A stretch of 64,000 nucleotides of DNA from NCBI GenBank assembly GCA_008931825.1, contig QXVZ01001034.1, forward strand, positions 434,001 through 498,000. Reading direction: 5' to 3'. Positions 1 through 11,046 of this stretch are shown piece by piece (the stretch's first letter is position 1; each line of letters opens with the position of its first letter). Under the pieces are notes generated by a model. It was not told the DNA's origin. It ran no database searches and saw nothing but the letters and a program-made list of their open reading frames with translations. The translations under genes were made by a program, and so were the position numbers. This DNA is from Phallusia fumigata. Its lineage: Eukaryota > Chordata > Ascidiacea > Phlebobranchia > Ascidiidae.

Positions 1-458
1 ATCTATTCCGTTGCAAAAGCTCGCCCTTGCAAGTTTTTTCTTGCTACCGATGCAGTAAAACTTTGAAACTGAAAATATTTGCAAAATTTAATGGAAAAAT
101 TGTTTTACTCGGCCTTATGTAATTTGTTCGGGTATCGGTCATTCGAACTGGGACTTTCAAAATTTGTCACAAGCATACCCAAACGCAAACGGAATTTCAT
201 TGACTAGTAGAGTGCTTTAACATTTTACGGCACATAGCTTTATTTTCCAGAAAGAAAAAAGAAGCTACACGCAATGCTGTTTGAAACATACAAGGAGTAA
301 CACATTACTTTCTGAGGTGAAACATAAGTAAGCTAGACAATGGCATTTTTACAAGAGCGTGTTTTGAACGATTGGTTTCATTGCACAAGTTACTTACCAA
401 GAATAGCTTGTCCTGCCGATAGAATCGCACAACCCAACAAAAATAGAGTAACCTTCAT
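1..458 (-). CDS. LDLa-domain secreted or membrane protein, N-terminal exons only
   Basis: Two exons read on the minus strand. Exon 1 (398-458) starts with ATG at 458 and encodes a 20-residue signal peptide (MKVTLFLLGCAILSAGQAIL), followed by a GTAAGT donor in phase 1. Exon 2 (1-68, cut by the window edge) follows a TTTTCAG acceptor and joins in phase to give VSKFYCIGSKKK..., then SFCNGID, the start of an LDL-receptor class A module (Cys spacing and CNGID core). The rest lies to the left of the window. It sits about 1 kb downstream of another LDLa receptor on the same strand, so a tandem paralog is likely. Whether it also carries seven helices cannot be seen. Confidence 0.6.
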
Positions 459-1491
459 CTTTTATTCACCTTACGTTGATCTACGAAATTAATTTTTATC
501 ACAACAATTATCAAAGTAAATGGCTTTTGGGGCCTGGCTTTCCACATAAACTACCAAACAAACTTCCTTCACTTCTTACACCTCGCTTGTATACACTTCT
601 TTACACAGTGTTAGGATGTTTGCGGGATGTCAGGCGTGGTGTATTAAATCAATTGGTTTTGTGTTTTGCTGTTCCTGGATGTGGGAAGCGTCAATTTCTG
701 CTGATGCAGTGTTGTTTATGTGTTTGATTTATTGTGACGTCAATTGTCGGTTGCCAAACAATTTTTGATGTACAGAAGTCGCGGTGAAAACATTTTGGTA
801 AGGCGTGAGTAATTACTGTAAATTCAATTTGTATGAGTTTAGCACAATGGTGAAACTCCGGTTTTACGAATTCCCACATCGTAAAAACATTGCTAAATGT
901 TGCAAATATAGGTAAATTTGCCACAGATTTTAACGATTTAAAAGAACTGCATCTTTGGAACAGCAGGTAATTTCATAAAATGATTTTGTTTTGTGATTAA
1001 GGTTGTCTCCACGTAACATCTACTATAGTTCCTTAATTTAGACTTGCCCATACCCCGGGAATGATGGTAATCGTATTTCAAAAAGTGTCTTGGATTTGCA
1101 GTTTTGTTGCATACTGTTTAGTTGAATGCCGTTTGTGGGTTTTAATACAGGGGTTTTGCATGCAGCGATCGGTTTGTCCGCACACGTACAACGAACGTAT
1201 CCAAAAACTTGCAAAAAGGCAAAACAGTTATGTATCTACAGTATAAATAAGTGCTATATTAGTTTGTCATAAGTAACACGATCAAAAGGATACTTACTTC
1301 ACTTAAGTGTTTTGCTACGTCAAATAACAACTTTGGCATCCGAGTTGCGAATCATTGAGACAAACCCTCAAGGAATATTTAAAACACAATTTATTTACAT
1401 CTGGAAGAAAGTTCAAACGAGGCACAGTGCTTTTTAATCAACGCAAATTTACTGGCAGTAAACATGGCAGTGTAACGAAAATTACGATGTA
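459..1491. other. Intergenic gap between the two LDLa genes
   Basis: No supported gene. Short open frames on both strands lack splice context or recognisable residues. The only useful signal is a minus-strand AATAAA at 1390-1395, about 100 bases past the stop of the downstream-running receptor gene. Confidence 0.5.
1390..1395 (-). terminator. Poly(A) signal of the LDLa receptor gene
   Basis: AATAAA on the minus strand, 97 bases beyond the stop codon at 1492. Position and sequence fit a metazoan cleavage/polyadenylation signal. No other test is available. Confidence 0.5.
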
Positions 1492-4400
1492 TCAAAGTTT
1501 AGTGCACTGAGTCGTCCTGGTAGGTTTAATACTGTTTTTCGAAGAACTCGTCGTGGGCCTCACTTTATTTTTCTTTATTTTCTTGTACACGATGCTCCAC
1601 ACATTCGAATACACGATGGGGTTTAGGGCGCTGTTAATAGGAAGCAATAGGATGGCAGAGTAGGCGTAGGCATCAGGAGGAACCTTAATTCCGCTGAAGT
1701 TGATGAAGGCCATGATCGAAACAGGAACCCAGCAACAAAAGTCGGTGACGATCAGTCGAAAGATCTTCTTTTGCATTTCTAAGAAAAGTTAAATGTAAAC
1801 ATTTAATTAGGTTTTCAATTCGATTCGTAATTTGTTGTTGTTTCTTTAGGTTGGAAGCAGCCAGGCTAAACTAGATTTTTAAACAACGAATTTATTCAGA
1901 TTTTCCGAAAAAAAACAAGGAATGAGTTCAACTTGTGCAACCGTTTCCAGGTCAAAAATGTCTCTAGGGTCGTCTTGGGTTAAAACCAGGTCAAACAACA
2001 AATCGATTACCCAACGCATGATGGGCCGGATCAAACATTTACGATTGGCTGGCCACAAGTACTGGGACACTTTCGAAACAGGCTGTACCTTGATGCTTAA
2101 AGAATTTAAATACTTATCCGAATGATCAAGTATTTAGAGGCCCATACAGACAGCATGCAAAAATCTGTTTGGGATTTGTACTCGAAAGGCTACCGGGTTC
2201 GAACCGCATAAAAATGTCTTAAGGTTTCGTGTCAACCCGACCCACCTTGACTTCTTTTCGATGACTTCACGCCTCTATTCTCAGTGGCAACCTTTCCAGC
2301 CTTTTTCGAGCGACCGTAAATGAATATGTAAGCGAACGCAACATAGAGAAAGGCGATCAGGTTGAAGCATAGAACCCCGAGGGAGAAGGCCCAGGTGTTG
2401 TCCTTCTGTGTGACGAAAATCCTTGGAATGCATACACTGTGATCACTGTAGTACCTGAATAGAACAAATGGTGTGATAACTTGTATTGGTGGTGTAGAGT
2501 TTCTTGCCGTTCCACTTTTATCATATACCTTCTCTTATAGGTTCACATCTGCGCGTTTACAACATTTTTTAAGACTTGGTCCGTTTTAGTTGCCATTTGC
2601 AAGCCACACAATATTCGTTTGCTTTAGCAGTGGGAGAACAATGCCTAAACGCGTTACGCTCATAATGAGTCCGCCGTCGACCTCATTTGGTTCCATGGTT
2701 TTGAACAATGTCGCTTAACGCTTTTGCTCAGAGATACACAAAGGAGACAGCTTTGGAAACCCTTAATCTTGCAAATACAAAGCGTACGTGTTAACCAGTC
2801 GGCTTTCTTGTCTGCTCTTCGGAAATTGCTATAAATGTATTTGCAATTTACAAATCTGACAAAGGTAAAGACTTGCCCGAAATATCGACCCATGTTCAAG
2901 TTGGGAAGAGTGAGATTGGCTTGATCCAGAACCTTCTTCAACTGATACCACGATGTCAATTCTCCGAGGTGCTTAAGTGATATTTCAGCGACCCCTGAAG
3001 TTGTAGAGTTCATTCTGGGATAGAAGGAAGCCAAACGCGTGACGAATCTTCGAAAAGCTGAAGTAAAAAACGTGGTCATCGTTCTCGGCACTTCAGTATC
3101 AGTTGGTTAATTGTCAAGTCATGTCGTTGAGCGGGCGTGTGTAATTGCGACGTAAATGTTTCCAGGCTAGTTAACGAAGTTTTGCACAAGGAAGGTGGAG
3201 AATTTCATTTCATATAATGTCAGTTATCAAATGTTTCAGTTGCGAACCAAACCGCAAAAGAGTTTGTTATCTCGAAAACTCGTGCCAAGATCCCATCAAA
3301 GTAAAAAAAACTTTCGTCTGCATAACTTTAAACCAGGAGTCGGGAACCTTTACCACGCCCCCGGCCAAAGGCTAGCTCAGCAAGGTCTCAGGAAGCCGTA
3401 GCATAGTTTTCCAATAACAATTCCGTTTCTTCCACAGTTTACGGTGTTGTAAATTTACCAAAATCGAGGTACACAATTCAAGGTTTTAAAAAGTCTCATG
3501 ATTAAATAATCACAAGAGTGGAGTGTTTGTGAGGAAATACAAAGGAATGTCATGGAACGAAATAGTTTTTAAGCATGCGCACAGATGAAGTTTGACACAG
3601 TACCATTTATATTATGGAAGCAGTTTTTGGATTGCGACGGATTTTGCTTGGCCGACATTATTTGGCCCAGCCTACCTCTGCTTTAAACCTACAAAACTGT
3701 GCGTGATATGTTAGTAATGTGTAAATACGACAAGACCACAAGGTACAAACTTTTGCTTACTGTCAAACTTAACCACCGCTCGATGAAAGAAGGGGTTGTT
3801 CTCAAGCAGAGCCCCGTCAGTAAACGTAGCTTGGAAGCTTTCGGTGATAGGAATCATTGCGAGGACGAAGCTGAATGCCCATGTAAGCAGAACCAGGAGC
3901 ACGACAACTTTTATCTTCGGTCTCGACATGGCGGTGAACGGCTGAAAACAGAAGATCAAAATGCCTTTCCATTTTGGTTATGTGTTCCACACACAAAAAA
4001 TAATTTTATCCTTATTTACACTTTTGTTGCCGACCAAAAATGATGGAAACTGCTTATAGGGTGCTGGGTGATTGTTTAAATTTATTGTTGCTTTTTTCGG
4101 TTGCTTAATAAAAATACAAGTTAATTAAAGCACAAACAACAAAATGTACTCTTTTTATAACATTTTAAATGTAGTGATGGAATACCTACATTTAATAATC
4201 AGACTCATTATGGTAATTTTGAAAGCATAGAATAATCTGTAGCTGCTTTGCCAAAACAACCTGTAACTTTAGTCTTGGAGCAGACTGATCAAAGCAAACC
4301 AAAAACGTGTATATGCAAGATAACATACTGGCTGGAGAAAGACATTGATGCGTGGCATTGCACTACACTGGAAAATGGACAACTGTAAATATGTGCCGCA

Positions 4401-7400
4401 GTCGTTTGTAAATATGTGTTGTGTTCACATAAACGTGTATATCATCAATTAAAAGGTGTAAATGGCTAATGATGCAACAGCAGTAAGCCGATAGTTGTGT
4501 GATCCCCAAACGGTTTAACTTTCCTGAACGGTTCAACTTTTCCTTTTCCTGATCCCCTGAACTGAATTTTCAACCCTACACTTCCTGACAAAGCAACGAC
4601 TTACGTTCAATACAGCGTACAGGCGAAATGACGTCAGCAGTACCATCGTCATCACTGACGCCTCACTGGATAAAACGACAAGGATCCCGAGAGCCGTACA
4701 CCGACTGCTGGTTCGCCAGTACAGGTCGAGTGAGCAGTATCTGCCCGAGTAGATGACTCCGACAGCCCCGAGAATCAGCAGGTACATTCCCATGAGAAAG
4801 TCCGCAATGGCAAGGTTCAATACGAGTACGTTGTTGGTCTTCAATGAGTGCACTTGGGTTTTGCGCAAAGACTTAATCGTGGTTGCGATGACGGCCTGCA
4901 AACAAGAGAGTTTATTGTAAAACATCCGCAAAAGTGTTGTAGTGGAGGAGTTTAAGCGCAAGTAAGGTATGTTGACATGAAAACATTGAAAATAAATACA
5001 AAATTATTTGTATAGTCCCACAACTATTAGGTTTAATTTAAGCTATGTTATAACAGCTTTAAATCATTAAACTTCAAATTTGATACAAGCGAAAATCTAA
5101 TCCGTAATATTTGCAATACTGTCTGTTGGTTCTTTCTAAGTTATAGGCCATATTGTTTGTTCTGTGTTGGAAATTATCAGTGGCGTTGTGTAAGAACGCA
5201 GTGCGGTTGACAGCTTATCACATGACTTCAAAAGTCATCAAACACTATGCTTGTCCAAGAGAAAACAAACAATAAGCTTGTTCTTTTTTAAACCGTTGCA
5301 ATAAACCAATTTACAGATAGTGTTTAAGGTTTTACTCCCAAATCGGAACAATATCAAGGTATAAACTCAAAACAAATGCAGCAAAATGCGATATACTGTA
5401 CCTACCGAATTTCCCACCACAGCCAAAAGTCCCATAATCCAGACAAGTACACGTAGCACTGGACTTCCGATCAGCTCATAACGTGACGAAAACGAAGTGA
5501 CTTCAGTTTCATTTTTTACCGTAGGGCATTCGTCGCTCCAGTCCGTACAGTCGGGCACTCCGTTGAACATCTAAGTTTAAAAGTAAATCAACCGAGTTTT
5601 TATGTCACCTTGAGTTTCCTATCGAATCACCACCATTGGGACTTGCTGTGTTTTCTACCAAACTTGGGAGGCGGTTTTACACTGTACAAACATGTTACAT
5701 TAGAAAACGGCCTTATACCCACAGTAAATATTCGTTAAATTTTTTTATCTTTATATTATCACAAATAGGTTCGATTTTAGGTTTTAACAACATTTGCTGG
5801 AGGTTTTGCGAAACCAACTTCCATATTTGACTTGACCTGTAATTTTTTAATTTCATTTACCTTCTGCTTTCGTACAAACAATGGCTGTTGGTTTTCGCAA
5901 TAAAATCTATTGTCGTGACAGTTGATTTCATCACTCTGATCGTCACAGTTAATAACAAAATCACATATCTCTCTGTTGGCGATTGAAAGCTACAAAACAA
6001 AATAATCGTAAACTTTTCGCACCTGTTTTAATAACAGATCAAAAGAGAATGCCCCAAGACTCAATATTAAAAGACACAGCCCTATAGTTTGGCTGAGTAA
6101 AACAATGCGCGTCGTTGTTTTGTATCCGGAATATTGAGTTGAGTTGAGTTGAGTTGAGTTTGGTGAAAGAAAACGTAGCGACACAATTGCACTAAATCAA
6201 TCACCAGGCCGGAAATAGCTGCGCAACGTTAGAACGTTATGAGGCGCAAAAAAGTGGAGGGCAGAATTGGTGGGTCAAGGTTGAACACACTGCAGCTACA
6301 TAGATATTGTTCTGCGTTTCACTTAGTTTTGGTGCCCAAGATTTTTAAACATATATTTTGTGAGTGTTAATAGTCTAAAATCCCAAATTTCTTGAAAGCG
6401 AACATTTTTATGTGTTCATATATAACACAGACCTAGTTTGTGAATGCAACATCACCAATGGCATACCCTTGCTCCGTTCAGCGACTTGCAGTAATGTCTT
6501 TTCTTGCACCGGGACTGGACTTCATCCTGTCCGTTCAAGCAGTCTTCGAAGCCGTCGCACCTCTGATACCTCCTGATGCTGACAGCTCCACTAGCAGTTT
6601 CACATAAAAATCTTCCCCGGCATCTTGCCTCGTCGGAGAACGGCTTTCCGCAGTCGTAAAACCCGTCGCACACTTGGGACGCGTTGATGGTTTTCTGTAC
6701 AGAAACCAAAGTAAGGGAAAGCGACAGAGATAATTGAAGTTTTGCTATGCGAGTAACCTTTGTTTAAACAAAAGGTGACTGATTTGATGACTATACTCCA
6801 GTGGATGGGTTTCAAACCGGAGAGGAATTTCTCGGAAGGAAGGACCTTTATAACTTACGGGAAGGAATTTCCAATATATGGTTAAGTCATTTATAATGAG
6901 TGTAGTATTTCTTTTCGGGCAGACCAGTGGTCCCTTTAAATGTTACTTTGCCATATTCCCAACCGTAAGAAATATAACCTTACAAACAAATCACTTACTC
7001 GCAATCTGTCCAAACCTAATTATTAGTGCGCTGGCCTTGTTAACTACAACAAATTACTCTTCTTATTCCCAAATTCTTCTTAATGTACGAAAATTCTGCA
7101 ACCCTTTGTCACTTACCCTTCTCCCTCGTCCCCTACAAGTGAACGGTCTCGTTCTCCGCGAAGGGGGTTCACAGTCGCTGTCGGAAGCGTTGTGAGTCCC
7201 GTTGGCGATTTTGTCCAAGTGGCATCTTCCCGTGCATTCGTCTTCCGCTGGTTTGTCGAAGGTCGATCCTCGTGAAAACACCACGCACTCCATATGGTTG
7301 TCGCAATAGGTTGCAACGGTCTGCTTGCACGTCTGCTTCGCCAATAACGAACAACTGACAAAATGCAATTTTGTTGAAACATCTTTGTTGTCGTGGTTAA

Positions 7401-10400
7401 ACATCATGTGACATACTTTAGGCCCAATTACCAACAGTTAATTACATTGTTTGCATGTACGCAAAATGAACCCTTTAAATCAGGGGTCCGCAACTAATAG
7501 CCTTTGGGCTAAATTCGGCCCTACAAACAAAATAATCCGTACAAGCAGCCCCATTACAATTCGCTTACTTATATTAATGTGGTGCTGCCAATTAACGTAG
7601 TTTGTAATTTAAATAGAATATAGAATGATACTGCTTTTGTCAGCATCAATCTAAATGAGAAAATAAGTTGATTAAAATACCCTTAATTTGCAAGCTTCAA
7701 CAACATCATAAAGAGTCAATGAAAAGGAATTAAAGTGAAAAATTACTTTGGCCCATTGAGACCTAGCTGGTCTTGGTTTTGACTAGCGACTTGGGAAAGG
7801 TTGCAGATCCTTGCTGTAAAGCTTGTTATGTGGAAAGATTGAATATTAAAGCACAGCTTATGTTTTTAGGATAACATTCGGACTTTTTAATGATTTAAAA
7901 TTCTTACCGACAGGTTTCCCCTGCAGTGGCATTCATGCAGGGCTTTGTTCCTCCACAATAACTTTCTCTGTATGAAAACCAAGGAATAACATCGATTTTC
8001 GACTCAAAATTTTTGCACTAAAATATTTTCACACCGAGTAAGAAAATATGTCGATGATCTTCTTGTCAAAAAGTTTTTTTCTTGATTATAATAAAACTAT
8101 ACCCAATGGCACTAATTTGCTTTGAAACAAAATATGCTATTTTCTTAGTTTTTGCATCAATCCGTTCTCCACGTTTTACACTACATGCTTGGCAAAATGG
8201 TTGATGATAAAAATTATAATCTCAGACACTTACGCTTCGTCCAAACCGTCGCTACAGTCCAGATTTCCGTCGCACACCGATGTTTTATCAATGCAGCTTC
8301 CATCACCACACTTCACTTGACCTACTGTACATCTCCTATTTCGAAAATAAAATAGAAACAAATGTTAAAATGGGTCAACGGGTCCAGAGATTGTGCATAA
8401 TGTGCCTTTTTGCCCAGACCGCTGTTATATTTATTGGATGTAGATTTGACGGCGAGTCAGTCATTAAACACAAGTTCTTGATAGTCACTGCCTTTTGTGC
8501 AATCGCAAATGAAGCCCAGATTTATAGCAGAGTGTAAACCGGAGCCACCTGGTTGGCATTGGTGAATATAAATAGGCCGCTGGCTACAAAATGTGCAAGA
8601 ACCAAAAATAACGACATTTTGGCGTAAATAGTTGATTGAAGAGATCTACGTGGTTCACACGAAATTCTGTTGCCTAAAAAACATCTAAAAAGATTGACTT
8701 AGTTTACGTAAGCCAAAAGTTTTTTTACACGTGTAATAAAATAAATCCGCACCTATCATTTTGTCTGACCAACATTGCCACAACAAGGAAACCATCGAAA
8801 CTCTCAAATACGGTCTATTAAGCCCAGTGATAACAATCCCACAACCTAAACAACTTTCATACCTTCCAGTCCTCGGTGGTACAACCCGTTGAATTCTAAC
8901 ACACACTTCGGGGAGTTTCCCTTCGCAGAGACACTCGTCACTCATGTCCGGACAGTCGATCACGCCGTCGCAAACGCTCTGTGACGACACCACCATGGAA
9001 TTGCGCAAGCATTTGAAGCAGCGACTCGAATTGAAACTGGCGTTGGCTTGGACGTCACTAAAAAACAAGATCACTGTGCATTTTACTTGTGCCGGCCGTT
9101 CAAACCTGGAAAACAAGTCACTTATTTAAACAAAGCACTCTAGGCGGTTTGTAAAAACTAAAAGTGTTAGTTACCAAACAAATATGACTCTCAGGTCCAT
9201 GTTTTGTTATAAATTAAAGTTAGACTTTAATATGCTTAGTATACTCAACCCAACTCAACCCAACTCAACTCAACTCAACTCAACTTAAGACATATAGTCA
9301 CGGCCATGAATTTAAGTCATTCTAAACGGACTTTAAAAAACAAATCATGACACGAAGATCAAAACGCATGAAAAGAGTTATTTACATTTCTACACGCTGT
9401 CACTAAACTCAAACAAAATACATTCAATACCGAACCAAAAACCAAATCTCACCCTGTTATTGCAGATATATTCATCACCGCGTCATAGCACAAATCAGAT
9501 CCGTCGTCGCAGTCTTTTATGCTGTCGTAAAGCAGAACCTGTGGCAAATTGCATTTCATTCCGTTTCGCACACACTTGAAGCCGTGTCCGTTGCTCCAAT
9601 GTGAAAGACCGGGGCAGTCGTTGCACGTTTCTATGTCGCATATTGTCGAGCGCTTGAGGCAGGTCCCGTCGGGGCACCGGAAGTGCGTAGGGCACCCAAC
9701 GTCGCAAGGGGAAACCCCGTGGCACGTGACCAGTTCTTGACAAAGATTGTCGCGAGGCAGGAAGCAGGTTTTGTCGGCATCGTTGTGAACGTTGTTGCAG
9801 CTAAAATAGAATTACATTTGTTCTTGTTTTAAGTTTAAGGTGAGGCTGGAAATGATTTTTTGGATGTAATTTTTAAGTAAATAAATGCAGTTTTTTCGAC
9901 TGTACAATGGCTGCAAATAAGCAGTACACAATTTAAAATAACTTTATACCAAGCTGACGTCCTGCCGGAAAATACGTAAACTTAATCGTAGATTCGTGCA
10001 CGTCATTTCTTATTATGCAGGAAGTTGCGTTCATCAAAATATAACTTTTATTGGGTGTTGTTATGATGTGATGTAATAAAAGCATTAGTTTACCATGTAC
10101 AGTATTATGTCTGACAGCAACGGGTTACTGCAAGTGTGCAGCTGTAAGTCGTACTTACCTCACAACTGGATAACTAACGTTCTTTAAGCATGTCGGACAA
10201 TTAACGTTGAGCTCATCCGAGTAGTCAAGACAATCCGAAACCCCGTCGCAGAAAGTCGAGCTTGTGATTTGTGATGAAGTGTTGCAAACCTCTTTCCTGT
10301 TGCGTTTCAAACGCATTCGAGTTCTTTGCGCTATAAGTTTTTTGCGCCGAATATTATCTGCGAAGAGAAACTGCTGGTTTACACTTGTTTCATTTGGTTC

Positions 10401-11046
10401 AGGTTTAACCGGGTTTCGATGCAACCACCTGCATCGGCAGAATCAAGCAACATATAAACTACTAGTCACTTGGCTTTGAGGTTCCAGGTTTAACCAATAC
10501 TAATTAGGTAAATTTCTAACCTGTTTTATTTAACGTGACAAAATCAAGTTATACTTGAAGAATTTGTGATAACATTAAACAGTACTTGTCTGTGTACAAG
10601 TTTAAACTTGTAACTGCTGTTTCATAACATCAGTTGTTTAGTTTATTTTGTCAGATTTAAATGGATAAAGGATGCAAAATACGTTAATTATAGCAACGAA
10701 GGGGCAACGAAAATGAATACCAAGTTACGCTTAGTTTCACGTAAAACTATACAGAGAGTATGCTTGAGTTGAATCTTACAAAAACATATTGATGTGGTTG
10801 GGACTTAGTAATGACAAATATTTTGACGAAAGTTTTCTAGCACTTTTTTCGTAATTGCTTATTGACTAATTTAGAAATCGGAATAATAACCCTAAAGTAA
10901 AGAAAACATTATGTACATAGTCTTAGCATTAAAAACCGAGTAAAATACTACTCACTTTTCCGTCGTTGTCCTCTAACTCTTCTCGTGGACACAAATACTG
11001 CTATCAATAATACAAGATAGCAGAGCAGTAACCATTTTAGTCGCAT
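1492..11046 (-). CDS. LDLa-repeat G-protein-coupled receptor (relaxin-receptor/GRL101-like 7TM, no LRR)
   Basis: Predicted plasma-membrane receptor of 910 residues. Fourteen exons: 10956-11046, 10159-10357, 9453-9800, 8863-9057, 8234-8335, 7908-7967, 7117-7354, 6467-6694, 5861-5989, 5406-5570, 4605-4895, 3751-3941, 2246-2454, 1492-1778; all junctions keep phase. Exon 1 gives a signal peptide (MRLKWLLLCYLVLLIAVF). Residues ~60-550 hold about nine LDLa modules (cores CDGVSDCLDYSDE, CDGVIDCPDMSDE, CDGNLDCSDGLDE, CDGFYDC, CDGFEDC, CDFVINCDDQSDE, VPDCTDWSDE), with a more divergent Cys-rich stretch in exons 3 and 6-7. TM1 (VLVWIMGLLAVVGNS) follows the last LDLa within ~30 residues, so there is no leucine-rich-repeat block. 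Other marks are NLAIADFLMG (TM2), VTDFCCWVP (TM6) and NPIVYS (TM7). The DRY position reads FRL. The TM exon 3751-3941 uses a weak donor (GTTTGT). LDLa modules bind Ca2+ and ligands in known relatives; the ligand here is unknown. Confidence 0.88.
2170..2212 (+). repeat. tRNA-like SINE head fragment
   Basis: Intron 13 of the LDLa receptor carries a pol III B-box-like string (GGGTTCGAACC, around 2190) after a tRNA-arm-like stretch. It is too short to assign to a family. Confidence 0.3.
2633..2692 (-). repeat. SINE body fragment
   Basis: The sequence around 2636-2690 (AATGCCTAAACGCGTTACGC...CGCCGTCGAC) resembles part of the SINE copies at 57460-57725 and 60330-60622 (CGCCTGCATGCGTTTTGCTC...CTCCGTCGAG). 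It lies in intron 12 of the LDLa receptor, at the edge of an open frame (2660-3091) that is probably not coding. Confidence 0.4.
6129..6160 (+). repeat. (GAGTT)n microsatellite
   Basis: About five direct GAGTT units in intron 8 of the LDLa receptor. The complementary (AACTC)n run occurs at 9247-9287 in another intron of the same gene. Confidence 0.85.
6165..6290 (+). repeat. Dispersed repeat, copy 1
   Basis: Shares a string around GCGCAACGTTAGAACGTTAT and the preceding GCGACAC...AATCACC with 49250-49375. A shorter piece recurs near 58765-58795 (CGTAGCGACACAG). It has no coding potential and is probably an unclassified mobile-element relic. Confidence 0.45.
7481..7816. mobile_element. hAT-like MITE in a receptor intron
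   Basis: Starts CAGGGGTCCGCAACT and ends with an imperfect inverse (GGTTGCAGATCCTTGCTG), about 336 bp with no coding potential. Termini of the CAGnGGT type are typical of hAT-derived MITEs. It sits in intron 6 of the LDLa receptor. The target duplication is not clear. Confidence 0.5.
9247..9287 (+). repeat. (AACTC)n / CCAACTCAAC microsatellite
   Basis: Tandem ACTCA-type pentamers in intron 3 of the LDLa receptor, the reverse complement of the run at 6129-6160. Confidence 0.85.

Noticed and set aside
2660-3091. 143-codon minus-strand frame inside the LDLa receptor intron 12
   Set aside because: It lacks receptor features and splice sites in phase, its edge overlaps a SINE-like fragment, and the TM4 and TM5 exons join in phase without it.
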